Shown piece after piece: positions 1-10,700 of a DNA stretch of 64,000 nt (the stretch's first letter is position 1; each line of letters starts with the position of its first letter). This stretch comes from Ascochyta rabiei. Taxonomy: Eukaryota; Ascomycota; Dothideomycetes; Pleosporales; Didymellaceae. Location of the stretch: positions 806,001 to 870,000 of the forward strand of contig NC_082423.1 of assembly GCF_004011695.2 (NCBI RefSeq), given 5' to 3'. The position numbers were made by a program, and so were the translations under genes. The notes beneath the pieces were generated by a model. The model did no database searches. It saw only the letters and a list, made by a program, of their open reading frames with translations, and was not told the DNA's origin.

Positions 1-986
1 GCAGACTGCTCTTTGCTTTCTTTCGCGGGTTTGGCTGGCTGTGACGCTTTCTGGGGGGTTGACTGCTCTTCTTTGGCTGTAGCGCTTGCAGCAAAAGCTG
101 CTGCTTCCTTTTCTTTTGTTGATGTCTTGTCCTTCTTCTTCCTCTCTTTATTTTCGGTCTTTACCACTTCCTTGGGCTCTTCGACCGCTGAAGGTGCTGA
201 GGTGAAGCTGGGTTGATCTGGAATTCCGGTGTCCTCTCCCTTCTGCTCAGCTGCCCATTTTTTGAACCACGTCTGTCCACTGTCTCCGTCCACCCTCTTC
301 GTGTCAGGTGTAAAAGCAACGGACTTGCGCCTGTCGGTCCTTGGAGGGGATCCTGAAGGGTCTTTACTGCGGTCTCGAAGGATAGGCTGATGTTTTTGTG
401 GGGTTGAGAACGAGGGCGCCGGGAGTTGATCGACCTCAGTCGAAGCAAGTAAAGTCGCTCTTGTTCTCACGGGCACAGCCTCAGCAGGTGAAGGTGCAGG
501 CGGATTTTGCTGGGCCAGCTTCTTGCGGTCTTTCGGAGTAAGCTTGGGCTTCTTCTTCTTTCCTTGGCGATAGTTTGGGTCCCCTCCTTTTGCTGGTGTG
601 GCCGAAGAGGGCTCCTCGTGGGTGAGGTCCGGCATAGCATGATCTTCCTGAGAAACGGCAGGCGCATCCGCAACAGCATTCTCGCGTGCGTGAACTTCTT
701 CCGCTACCGTCCGGCTTTTTTTCAATGTTGTTGGTTCGCTCTCGTCTGCTGCCTCGTGTTGGTGTTTTCGTTTGCCAAGCTTTGACGTGTTTCCACTTCG
801 GGTAGGCTCGGTGAGTGGCTCAGAGAGATTGGGAGTCTCTTTTGCTGCATCAGGAGTTGGGACAGGCTGGTTCTCGCCTCCGTGCGATGCAGCGGGCTCG
901 GTCACGGCGACTCCGGATTGAGCCTCGCTCTGCAGCGCAAGGCCAAGTCTTCGCCAGGCGGGAATCCTCGTGCCGTTTTGTGCCAT
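1..986 (-). CDS. Basic, disordered nucleolar-type protein, N-terminal part (runs off window start)
   Basis: Reading down from an ATG at 986-984, 328 codons stay open to the window edge with no stop, so the 3' end is missing. The protein starts MAQNGTRIPAWRRLGL. It is rich in K, E, A, P and S and has lysine blocks (GKRKH near residue 73, GKKKKPKLTPKDRKK near residue 150). A conserved-looking segment RKSVAFTPDTKRVDGD (about residues 220-235) is followed by TWFKKWAAEQKG. An IPAWKRLGL-like start and a KSVxFTPxTK motif are, from memory, typical of fungal relatives of WKF-domain nucleolar proteins (C7orf50-like). The WKF domain itself would lie beyond the window, so the family is an inference. The coding call is firmer than the family call. 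No intron is needed in the visible part. Confidence 0.66.
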   Translation of the reverse strand, partial: MAQNGTRIPAWRRLGLALQSEAQSGVAVTEPAASHGGENQPVPTPDAAKETPNLSEPLTEPTRSGNTSKLGKRKHQHEAADESEPTTLKKSRTVAEEVHARENAVADAPAVSQEDHAMPDLTHEEPSSATPAKGGDPNYRQGKKKKPKLTPKDRKKLAQQNPPAPSPAEAVPVRTRATLLASTEVDQLPAPSFSTPQKHQPILRDRSKDPSGSPPRTDRRKSVAFTPDTKRVDGDSGQTWFKKWAAEQKGEDTGIPDQPSFTSAPSAVEEPKEVVKTENKERKKKDKTSTKEKEAAAFAASATAKEEQSTPQKASQPAKPAKESKEQS

Positions 987-1308
987 GATCAAATGCGGAA
1001 TACAGAAGTCGTCTTATTACAATCATGCGGAGATGCGTGCCATCGCTCAACTCCGAATCAGCTCGAGCAGTGTATCCGTCCGTTTCTGAAGGTCGAATGA
1101 GAGACGTGAAAAGAGATTTTGGAGCTGGAGATGCACGGATGGTGGCCCAAGCTCGGGCTCCAGGCCGCCAGTGGCAGGCGCGTCCAGCATCCTACGACGA
1201 CGACATCTCGCCCGCCATCGACCACCAGCACCGCCCCAGCCTACGACGACCTCCAAGACCCGCTTCGAAGCTGAACCACAAAAAGCCACACATATACCCG
1301 CCACCATC

Positions 1309-2362
1309 ATGTCTGGTGCGTCGCCATCGCCCCTCCTAGCTCGTGTTTGATTGTTACATATGCTAACGGCTCCCCCGTCCTGTAGGAAGCGCAGGCTACG
1401 ACAGACACATCACCATCTTCTCCGACCAAGGTCGCCTCTACCAAGTCGGTACGATTCCCCTCACACGGTCTCACCTGACTCTGCCCCTTGGCAGCCCCGC
1501 CTTGCGGCTCTTCATGCTGCCCCCACGTACCTCCGCTGACATGGCGGGCCCTTAGAATATGCATTCAAGGCAATCACGGCAGCGAACATCACATCACTGG
1601 GAGTGAGGGGCAAGGACTGCGCAGTGGTCATCTCGCAGAAGAAGGTCCCTGTAGGTTGCTCGACATGAGGAGGATGCGGCAGCACGGCACTAACACCCGT
1701 GCTAGGACAAGCTCATCGAGCCATCCTCCGTCTCCCACATCTTCCGGCTATCCTCGTCTGTTGGCTGTGTCATGACGGGTTCTATTGCCGATGCAAGAGC
1801 GTCTGTGAGCAGAGCGCGGGGTGAAGCTGCCGAGTTCCGCTACAAGTACGGCTACGAGATGCCTTGCGACGTCCTTGCTAAGAGGATAGCCAACATCAGC
1901 CAGGTCTACACACAGCGGGTGAGCGAGAACAACACAAGAACCAACCTGGGAACACAAGCGCTAACTTCGGTGCAGGCTTACATGCGACCACTCGGCGTTG
2001 CCACCACGCTCATTTCGTTAGACTCCGAATTCGGCCCTCAACTATACAAGTGCGATCCGGCAGGTTACTATGTTGGCTACAAGGCGACCGCATCAGGACC
2101 GAAGACACAGGAGGCGCTGAACTTCCTCGAGAAGAAGCTGAAGAACAAGGAGCATGCAGAGGGCAACTGGGAGGAGGTCGTTGAGCTAGCCATCACGGCG
2201 TTGAGCACCGTTCTGTCCGTCGACTTCAAGAAGGGCGAGTTGGAGATTGGCATTGTTGGAGGACCCAAGCTCAACGGCCAGGAAGGCACCGATGCCGCAT
2301 TCAGAGCACTCACCGAGGAAGAGATCGATGAGCGCCTGCAGTCAATTGCCGACAAGGATTGA
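1309..2362 (+). CDS. SCL1: 20S proteasome subunit alpha1 (PSMA6/Scl1 type)
   Basis: Five exons: 1309-1315, 1386-1448, 1556-1650, 1706-1918 and 1976-2362. All four introns are GT-AG, and the last (57 nt) happens to be open in frame. The protein starts [20 protein letters not shown], the alpha-subunit N-terminal signature that gates the 20S ring. It continues with [55 protein letters not shown] and [11 protein letters not shown], and ends [14 protein letters not shown]. Length (about 254 residues) and motif order match yeast Scl1. Alpha subunits lack the N-terminal catalytic threonine of beta subunits. The product is a structural ring subunit of the cytosolic and nuclear proteasome. The 7-nt first exon is short but normal for this gene in filamentous fungi. 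The start lies 323 bp from that of the divergent gene at 986. Confidence 0.95.
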
Positions 2363-3437
2363 GGACCGATGGCCTTCAGGGGCTGAAAGGCGGTGGGTCG
2401 CTGAGGGTAGGCGCAAACACGAGAACCATGACGAGCTCCGGATAGCATGAAACGACCTCTCAGACACAAGAAGTGCAACAGAAGCACCATGAATCTAAGA
2501 CTTAGACTCAGATACCTGCATTAGCGCAATCGTGACCTGGAAACTGGAGCCGACTCGAAGAGCTTGGGACTTCAGCCCTGGCTCCACCTGGTGTGCATGA
2601 TCCTTCCGCCTGTACCTCGATGACAGCATTCTCCCTAGGCTCCAGCTGCCATGAGCCGTAGCATCTCAGGAACACTCCATCGACGTCATCTGACTGGTCG
2701 GCGTCGCCAGCACAGCCTTTCTGTGGCTGACACCGCTTCTGACCATCGCCCTAAGAGCGTTGTGGGCATATTCAGGTCGACCCTACCCGGCACCATGTTC
2801 AGGTTCCCTCAGCGAAAACCACGCGAATGCCGTACCGCTAATTATGAGTACAGGCCAATCAATCGTGGTGCTGCGGCTGAAGCGCACAGCGTGGCTCGAT
2901 GCCATTCCGGATGTGGCCGCGGAGCTTGGTCAAAACAAGTCTAGCGCTCTGTGTGGCTTTCCAGACAGCTGCTGAGAGCCCCAGCACAGCACTGACGAAC
3001 GTGCCCACTCCAGCTGCGATGGTAATGGGGCTCGCAAAATGGGATGTATGCTTCTACGGTTCCTGCATGGTGGTTTCCTCATACTGCCTCAGTCTCAGTG
3101 CTATTCAACCCCCCCACTGGAGCCCTAATGGTACCCTCGCGATGCTGAGTGGTCCAGCTATACCAGCTAATGCCAGCTGGACGCTACTCAGGATCCAAAT
3201 GTGGACACTTCGGCAAGACGTAGCGGCGGGAGCAGCCCTCACCATTGTCGAGCCTTGCAGTGTACTATTCTTCTGATGAACGCCAGTTAACCGTTGTTAT
3301 ATAACGGTCGCCACGCCTCTGTTGATCCTCATCACAATAGGCAAGCCTCATCAGCAACTGAGTTTTGCATTAACCAGTATTCACCAACACCAAGATCGAC
3401 ACCTGCTTTTACACGATTTTCTACTTCCACTTTCGAC
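2363..3437. other. Intergenic spacer with a possible gene relic
   Basis: The start of this spacer should contain the 3' UTR of the proteasome gene. No complete gene is recognisable. A minus-strand open stretch at 2859-3053 is listed separately. The region just before 3438 contains a TATATAA box at 3298-3304 that could serve the downstream gene. Confidence 0.5.
2859..3053 (-). pseudogene. Relic resembling the fungal STAND N-terminal leader
   Basis: On the minus strand, 64 codons lie between an upstream TAG (3054-3056) and a TGA (2859-2861). The stretch contains SPITIAAGVGTFVSAVLGLS followed by AAVWKATQSARLVLTKLR. This resembles the hydrophobic leader (often MxDPxTIAxxVG...) of fungal NACHT/ankyrin proteins of the STAND class. 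There is no initiating methionine in this reading, and I found no continuation into a larger domain. It is therefore either a degenerate fragment or an exon of a gene I cannot assemble. Low confidence. Confidence 0.25.
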
Positions 3438-4296
3438 ATGTCTGACGGCCGTATGTACCTCTGCTTGTGCGGGTCATGGCCCCTTTGGGACTATGCTACC
3501 ACTACAGTCTCAACGTATCCACTGTCCCCAGACCTTGTCACTGACTATACTTCCACAGTCAACGATGCTCGAGCTATGCGGATAGCAGAGATTATGACGG
3601 ATTTTCGCAATCTACAGCACTACCTGAGTCAATTGCGCGCCACGCCGACCGCGGAGGAGTACTACCTCGAAGGCTACTCACTCCTTCGGTCGTGCGCGAG
3701 CGAAGCCCAAACCATCCTCCAAACCCCTTTCTCCGCCAGTACAGGGGCTTCCACAGGAGATCCCGAGCGCGAAAGGCAACAACTGAAGACGTAAGTTGCA
3801 TCTTCAATCGGATCTTCCTCTTCCGCTATGTAGAAGGAGTGCCTGGGTAGCTCAGGGAGGACATCAGCAGTTGCCCAGTATGTTGTCAGGGTGTATAGGC
3901 TGACGTCAGCGCACAGTATCGTCACAGACGCAGCAGTACGACGATTTCAGTGCCAAAGAGCGTACCTGAGGGCGCACGCAGGATTGAGATGGGTGAACTC
4001 GCGTTACAGTATTCTGCGAGGTCAGAAGCCGAACTCAAGCCATTTTCCAGCGTTACAGCAAGTTGATGGCACGCTGCGAAATGTACGTCAACCGACTCTG
4101 CCTCGCCTCAATCCTGCTATATCACCCTTCCTTCTTTGCTCCTACTGCAGCTGCTAACGGGTTTGGAAAGGAGCTCCTTGCTATCACAGACACCTACGTT
4201 GAAAGCACACTCCGCAGCCAGGATACCGCTCAGGGCAAGTGGCTCGCCGAGGACCCTTCGCTCTCTCAGATCCAGCAACAGCTCATGCGCCGGTGA
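3438..4296 (+). CDS. Small multi-exon hypothetical protein
   Basis: I do not recognise the family. Exon 1 is probably 3438-3450 (ATGTCTGACGGCC, then GTATGT). Exon 2 is 3559-3790, after a CTGACTAT branch site and CCACAG; it encodes a helical segment with MRIAEIMTDFRNLQHYLSQL and AEEYYLEGYSLLRSCASEA and ends at a strong GTAAGTTG donor. The last exon ends at the TGA at 4294-4296 and encodes TQAIFQRYSKLMARCEMY and, nearer the end, VESTLRSQDTAQGKWLAED. Joining exon 2 to the last exon through the acceptor at 4025-4026 keeps frame. The stretch 3791-4026 might hide another small exon (QQYDDFSAKE is readable in it), so the middle of the model is uncertain. No signal peptide or membrane segment is obvious. 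Confidence 0.5.
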
Positions 4297-6189
4297 ACCT
4301 CACGATCGACCCAGGATCCTTCTCGCGATTTCCGACAACTGCATTCGGGCTTTCAGTCTCATGGCGCTACGCATCCCCTACTCGATACCCATCTGATACT
4401 ATGTTACGCGTCATCGGTTCAGTATGCTTTCCCGCAACGGCTATTGGAAACGCCGCACAATGGATTTGGACATTCTTCTGTTTAATCAATTTACCCAAGG
4501 CAGCGATGCCTTGCGGTGGACGCCCCCTCAAGAACGACAACTTCGGAGCGCGCGTCTCGCGGGCTCTCCCGCCCCTCTCCTCTTTCACCTTCCCTCGTGC
4601 TGGTCACACTTTTTTTCAAAAGCATACACATTTTCCACATTTTGATAACGCTACAAAACAATGGTTTTAGCGTTGGCGTTGGTCTCCGCTAGCTTGGGTT
4701 GGTTACTTGGCATTCTATTCAGCCAACGCGAAGCAATGAGAGCGGGGACTTCGCGCACGGCATGACGTCGTAGATAGTCACGTTAGCGCCTTCTCTGCAT
4801 TTTCTTTTTCTTCCAGATTTCACTTGCTATTGGGCTCGTACTTAGCAATCTTCATCAAACCTTCGTATTACAACACTCGTGCTTTGTTCAGATCGTCGCT
4901 CTATCCCAGAATCGGTTCGGCGTGAAGCTATCGCCATAACGAATCTGCATCAGAAGCGAACTTATGACGCACGATCGATCTTGCAGCCCACGATCCGCGA
5001 CAGACGAGCAACGTTTTGGTACAGTGACCGACCGCCCTATGGGCCCGGCACACCCTAGCGGCACACCCTAAAGGGTCAGCTGGGATCGCAAGCGCGTCGA
5101 ATCCAAACCCATGGAAGCGTCCGCGGCAGCCAGCAAAACGGTTTGGACATGCATCACGCACGAGGTGCTTACGAGCATAAGGGATGATGTCGTTATACTG
5201 ACTGTCTGGACGTGCAACGGATAGAGGTATGGCTGAAAGAAACTCGATCCTGAGCAGCGGCTACGGCTAGGGGCTGAGATCCCTGACGACATGCCAACAC
5301 CTTGACCGCAACTCTAAACATCAAACCCTACGATCCACAATACAATAAAGCGTCAATGCACCGCCGCCTTATCGCTCCTTCACGATGCTTGATCTACGCA
5401 CTCTCCACGACACGGAATTCTGCGCTTCGGCATCGCCTTACCCTCAGAAGCCATCGCACACCCCGCGGCACTAATCCGCGCGCTAAGACCTCGCCAAAAG
5501 GCTTATGTCCGCAACCTTCCCACTCCTGGCGATAGCTGGGCTTCGGGGCTGCCGATCGGTAGCGTACCATGCAACGACTCTGCATCACATCATCGACCAC
5601 GAGATGTGAGGTCGGTGGTGCGGGGAGCCTAACGAGTCGTGTAGCCAGTGGTCAACTGGCGTGAGGTGTGCATCATGTGGGCGTCTGGCAACGGAGATGG
5701 ATATGGACGGTATGGCGTTTTGGGATGAGGGTGGAGAGAGAATGGGGTAGGTTGCGCGGGGGTTGGATGGGCGTTGTGTGTTGGAGGTGGCATCGTGAGG
5801 TGGTAGTGCTGCACATGAATCGCTTCATTCCTAGTGGTTTACTCTTTTCGGTCTGGGATCAGTGTTTGTGCGCCAATGTCGCTTCAGACCTGAGACGCAC
5901 ATAATGTCTACACATACGTTGAGACATGTGTATGACCACCGCAACTACTCTTGGGTGGCGGTTATAGCCATTGGAGCCCTCAACGATGTCTCCATAAGAC
6001 GTTCGTCGTATTGAACTACCGAATGCTCTCACTGCGCATGTAAAGACAGTCCAGGTAGCTATATATCGACTCATGGCTGTCTTTGACAAACCCCCGTCTA
6101 CCCAAGAACCTTCTTCGAGATCCGAACATACAATCCGATGCTCAATACCATCTGGCTTCTTCGTCCTCGGCGAGCTCCACAGCAGAAGA
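4297..6189. other. Spacer without recognisable gene
   Basis: About 1.9 kb separate the hypothetical gene from the converging RING gene. Open frames here are short, overlap on both strands and show no family motif or consistent splice sites. I see no tRNA, 5S rRNA or transposon end. Confidence 0.5.
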
Positions 6190-7797
6190 TCAACCTCCTC
6201 CAAGGACCCTGGCAAGCTCTTGCTGCTGTCTCTCTATCATCTCTCTTAACTCATCACGATGCTTCATAATTAAGCCCATAGCTCGCTCAAGACTCTGCTG
6301 TTGCACATCCATCCGCTGCTCACGCACTAGAACGCGCTTCTCGCGCTCCACTACTTGTTCCTCTCTGCTCGACACTTCGCGCTCGCGGACTGTAAGGGTC
6401 TGCTCGCGATTGCGTACAGATTGCTCGAGCACGCGCGTTGCGGCTTCGCTGGAGGAGAGGAGGATCTGTCGTGCGTTGAGGCGGTTCTCGTGCAGCGTTT
6501 TGCGCTTATTGAGGCGGACGTGTTCCTCGTGCATGTCTCTGGGATGTGAGTGGACGCGCAGATGATCTCGAGTGGTTCGTCTCTCGTCCTCTTGATTAAT
6601 TGATCGAGGATGGGGAGAACGCGATCTCAATATTCTGATAGTGCCAGTCGAGGTGTTCGGTGCCTCTGAGCTGCTTGAGCTGAGGTCTTCTGCGGTGTTC
6701 CCGGATTCGTTGATTTTTCGCAGTCGAGATGCTGTTTTTGCATCAGCCCCGGTGCCAGACATGTTTTGACAGGGTTCCACGTTTGGCTGATGATAGGCGG
6801 GCAGATCATGTGTTGTACTACTGGGTAGATGTAATGGGCTTGAATCTAGGCTCGGTTCGTCCCCAGGCGTTCGTGAGAGGGCATGGTCATGGTTTGGAAG
6901 GATCGTTGAGGAACCTTCCTGGATGTGCAGTGATGAATTATGCCCCGGAGAGATCAAGGCCTCCATCAGCCCTGGTGTAGGGGACGAAGTGGCAGCGCAA
7001 GGAACATCGCTGTGTGGACGTGGATTGACCATCGTTTCATCAGGTTCATCTCTTAACAGATCTACTCTCCCAACACGCCAAGCCCGGAAAGATCTGATAC
7101 GGGGTACGTGGCTTCGGACTGTAGCAGTGCTGCTTCTGCCAGGCTGCTCGTTTTCCCTGAGATCACTCATCAAGCGTGAAGAGGTATTTAGGGGCCTGGG
7201 AGACCGCAAAAGAGGTCGTCTGCCATTAGCGCGGGTTCGTATGTTCTGAATATCATGCCTAAAGCTGTTGTAACTGTTGAGCTGAGTGCGGAAGGCTTCA
7301 TCTTCTGCTGCTTGTTCAGCAAGACTGCGGCGAGGAATTGAACGTGGAAAGCGAACGTTGGCAGACGTGATGGGTGACGCTTCAATGGCCGATCCTGGTC
7401 TCCGGGATGCAGCTGTGGTCGGAGTTTGTCTCTCGGCCACTTGGGCTGCATGCAAATAAGCTGTTTGGAACGGATTGTAGGATCGTCCCAGGGTAGGTGT
7501 CAGGGCAGGCAAGTGGCCTCCCTTGCAGGTCGGAGCGAGCCACTGTGTGCGACATAACGGACATTTTTTTCCTTGTTGCGGACCGCTGCGTAGGATCTGC
7601 TTCAGACAGTTGAAGCCAAGAACGTGAGAGCATCCTAGGATTTCTCTAATACGGACGCTTTGTTCGAACGAGGTTGCGTACGCTTCCAAGCAGATGGGGC
7701 ACTCGTCAAACCGGGATATCTCAAGGTCGACTTCAGTGTGCTTTTCAATGAATGTACGCGCCGCAGCGCTGAGTGGTCCTGGCGCTATCGACTCCAT
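6190..7797 (-). CDS. RING-type zinc finger protein with C-terminal coiled coil
   Basis: A single-exon frame of 535 residues starts at the ATG at 7797-7795 (MESIAPGPLSAAARTFIEKH). The frame extends further upstream, but that part has no conserved features. A RING finger occupies residues 33-82: C33-x2-C36, C56-x-H58, C64 and C79-x2-C82 (CPICLEAY, GCSHVLGFNC, KKCPLC). The usual ligand between H58 and C64 is glycine, giving a seven-ligand finger of a kind often seen in fungal RING proteins. The middle is long, serine- and arginine-rich and probably disordered. The last 90 residues are a heptad-like coiled coil rich in R, E and Q (REQTLTVREREVSSREEQV). RING proteins usually act as E3 ubiquitin ligases and the coiled coil would allow self-association. 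The substrate is unknown. Confidence 0.8.
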   Translation of the reverse strand: MESIAPGPLSAAARTFIEKHTEVDLEISRFDECPICLEAYATSFEQSVRIREILGCSHVLGFNCLKQILRSGPQQGKKCPLCRTQWLAPTCKGGHLPALTPTLGRSYNPFQTAYLHAAQVAERQTPTTAASRRPGSAIEASPITSANVRFPRSIPRRSLAEQAAEDEAFRTQLNSYNSFRHDIQNIRTRANGRRPLLRSPRPLNTSSRLMSDLRENEQPGRSSTATVRSHVPRIRSFRAWRVGRVDLLRDEPDETMVNPRPHSDVPCAATSSPTPGLMEALISPGHNSSLHIQEGSSTILPNHDHALSRTPGDEPSLDSSPLHLPSSTTHDLPAYHQPNVEPCQNMSGTGADAKTASRLRKINESGNTAEDLSSSSSEAPNTSTGTIRILRSRSPHPRSINQEDERRTTRDHLRVHSHPRDMHEEHVRLNKRKTLHENRLNARQILLSSSEAATRVLEQSVRNREQTLTVREREVSSREEQVVEREKRVLVREQRMDVQQQSLERAMGLIMKHRDELREMIERQQQELARVLGGG

Positions 7798-10700
7798 GGT
7801 AGGACTTCCTTGTCCTCGCCTTTTTCGTCGTGAGGTGTAGTTTGCGAATCGAGTATAGGTGGTGCAAAGATTGAAACAAGATTTCGACAAGGCTGTAAGG
7901 TGTACAGTGGAGCTTCTACACAGCCAAATCGAGGTGAAGGCGCGGTGGTCTGTGCCTTTGTGCCACGCTGCGCAAACGCAATTGAGGTCCTGATTTATTC
8001 GCCAACAGGGATTGGGTTTTGTACCTTCACTTCTTGGCGAGTGCGCCGATCTGAACCACGTTCTCAGGCTTGGATATCTGCACGACATTCTCTGTTGGTG
8101 CCATCAGTCTCCAGGATTTGAAGCTCTTCATCTTAGCCATTGAATGTGAGAGGTACCGCGGGGAGGCTGTACAACAGTGTTGCCAGCGAGAGGATACGCC
8201 ATTCTAGGCAAACCCACGAAGAGTCTCTGTCGCATTTAGAGACCGGCGCGAGAGGTCAAAGTGAAGCAAGTGTTTCCAACGATGCACTGGCTTCATTTAT
8301 TCAACAGATTCGCCAGCCAGGTCGACTTACTCTTGAGGGTCTCATGGATGGAATCATCGGTATTTGCCAAACCTAAAGGATTGTCCACCCGTCCTTGCTG
8401 AAACTATCGTTTTGCGCAACGCGAATACGGGCTCATCGTTAATAGCTCGTTCTGGACGACGATAAGCAGCATGCATGTACGAAGGCACAAATCACTAGTG
8501 AAAACTCAAAGCACGCATCTCTAGATGTTGCACATCGCTGTTCGTGTGATTATGGGCCAGATTCTCTATTATAGCCATTGGCTTGTTACCATGGGTTTTA
8601 AACTTCCTGTATCGTGCGGGCGGGGCAAGTAAAGCTGTGCTTGCTCGTGAGTCCGAGCTGCAGATGGGTACATAATGCATCACACTGATAGTGTTGATAT
8701 CGGTGCGGAACAAAACGTGTGTTTGGGAATGTCGTGTTGTCGACTGTAGACTCGTGCTGATGTCAAACGGTCGCGACGCGTTTGTGGAGAAAGAACTCAT
8801 TATGAAGCTTAGTCATCTTGCTCCTCTGAGACGCTACGTCGAGACCACTCTCACCAGCCTTTGTCATTACTGGATTTTCGTCATGACAATAACCTCCTTC
8901 GGCTCATCTGACAATGACAGTGAGTTTAAATGATTTGATATGAGAAATGCGATTTGACAGCATTGATGTTTAAGGCTCGCACTATGGACTCGAGATATTC
9001 GAGGTTCTTATATGAAAATTACTCGAAGTTTGAGGCTGTACTACTTCAGGCTTCGGAGATCCCCGTTCGTGACGGCTTTTCGAGCCCTTTCCCATTAGTC
9101 GGGCGATAGCCGCTTGGCCACATCGTCCGTTTGGCTCGCCTATCAGCTAGACCTTGAAAATACAATAACAACAAGGATGCGAATCTATCGCGGCTATCTC
9201 CAACACCAGTACTATGACGACAGAACAAAATCGGTAGCAAATCAGTAGCAAAATCGCTCGAAAGGAGATTCGTAACAACTCATACAGTGGGTATGCTTCC
9301 CCAACACGTACCTCCCGGTGTTACCATTGGCAAACGTATGAGCGATGAAGAAGCTCGATCAGCTTTTCGTAGCTCCGCTGCCACGCCCGGGGGTTTGAAC
9401 CCAACTAGCGTTCCTAGTAGAGCGGTCCTATTGACTCCGCCGTATCCTCTGATTGATAGGTATTGGTGCATTGACGAAGACGTCATGTTCGCCGGCTATG
9501 CGCGACTGCTTTTCTTCGTACTCGCGGGATGATGTCTTCAAGTCCTCGATTTGCGCCTGCACTGATTAGTTTGGAGATGCTATGGGCTCAACAAGGTACT
9601 CACCTTCGTCAACGGTGGTCCGATTGTTGAGATGAGGAAACCGTCACGGCCCTGTCGTTCGTTAATGCCTATCAATGGCCCGTAGAGCTTGTTGTGCAAT
9701 TCCATACTTGGAAAGTGTACGGTCTAACGATGGCATCAGGACCGCAATGATATCGAATTTCATTCTGAATCACGGCTCGAGAAATGCCATATCCGGGGAC
9801 AAAGTATGAGTTTGGAATCGTCATTGTGAGATGCTGAGCCAGAGACGATGCTAACAAGATAGGAGGTGATTATCGAGCCAGGTCCACTCTGTGTTGAAAC
9901 GCCGTTGTAGTGAATATGAGCTCGGGCTTCACACGATTTATACATCCCGGCAGTTATGTCTTCAGGTCACACAGCTATTGCTGAAACAGACAAGCAAACT
10001 GGTGCCAAGGGATGCTCCATTATCGTATCTGAAGCCTTACCGAAGATGCCCCCAGTTGGGCTTGTATGCGCTGATGCCGTTCGCCTCATTCTCGCCCTAT
10101 CGGCCCAACGACGATCATTGGGCGGCATTCGTCTCAGCCAATCCATTACGACGCCCTGTTTGCTGTATTTATCCTAGCAATATCCTAAGCCATGCCCGAC
10201 CACTGAGATGGCGCCGAGATCCTGAACGCAGTGCTGCACCGCTACCAATCCAGCATTTGGCTGCGTTGTAGTCGTACAGATGCCACGACTGCATTCACGG
10301 TGCTAGACGCAACCACCATAAGCGTATAAGTCGATCTCTTCGCCACCAGAGTGTTAGCTGGACTCGAGGAGCTTCTTCCGCATGTGCTCTGTTTTCGTGT
10401 ATACAAGATTACATTTGCTGCATCTTGGTTACGGTGGGGCCAGCGCCCTTACCGATCATGCGCCCTCAAGCAACCACGAACGCCGATCACAACTAAGACG
10501 CCGAATCCGCTTCAACGAATAGGCATTGTACACCTTGAATCGAAACTACAGGTCTTCGGCGTCTCGCATAGGGAATCCTCCGCCTCACCGCTCCCACTAA
10601 CCGGGTCTATCAGGTTCACCAGGAGTTCGACGATCGCAGGGACAACCCTTCCAGAACGTGTAACGTGCGAATAACTGGGCATCTATGCATGCCCATTGCT

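Noticed and set aside
3840..3870. GGGTAGCTCAGG resembling a tRNA A box
   Set aside because: No B box at the right distance, and it lies in the intron region of the hypothetical gene.
9380..9480. Possible tRNA on the minus strand (GGTTCAAACCC resembles a B box)
   Set aside because: Only three of five T-stem pairs form, and no matching A box or acceptor stem is present.
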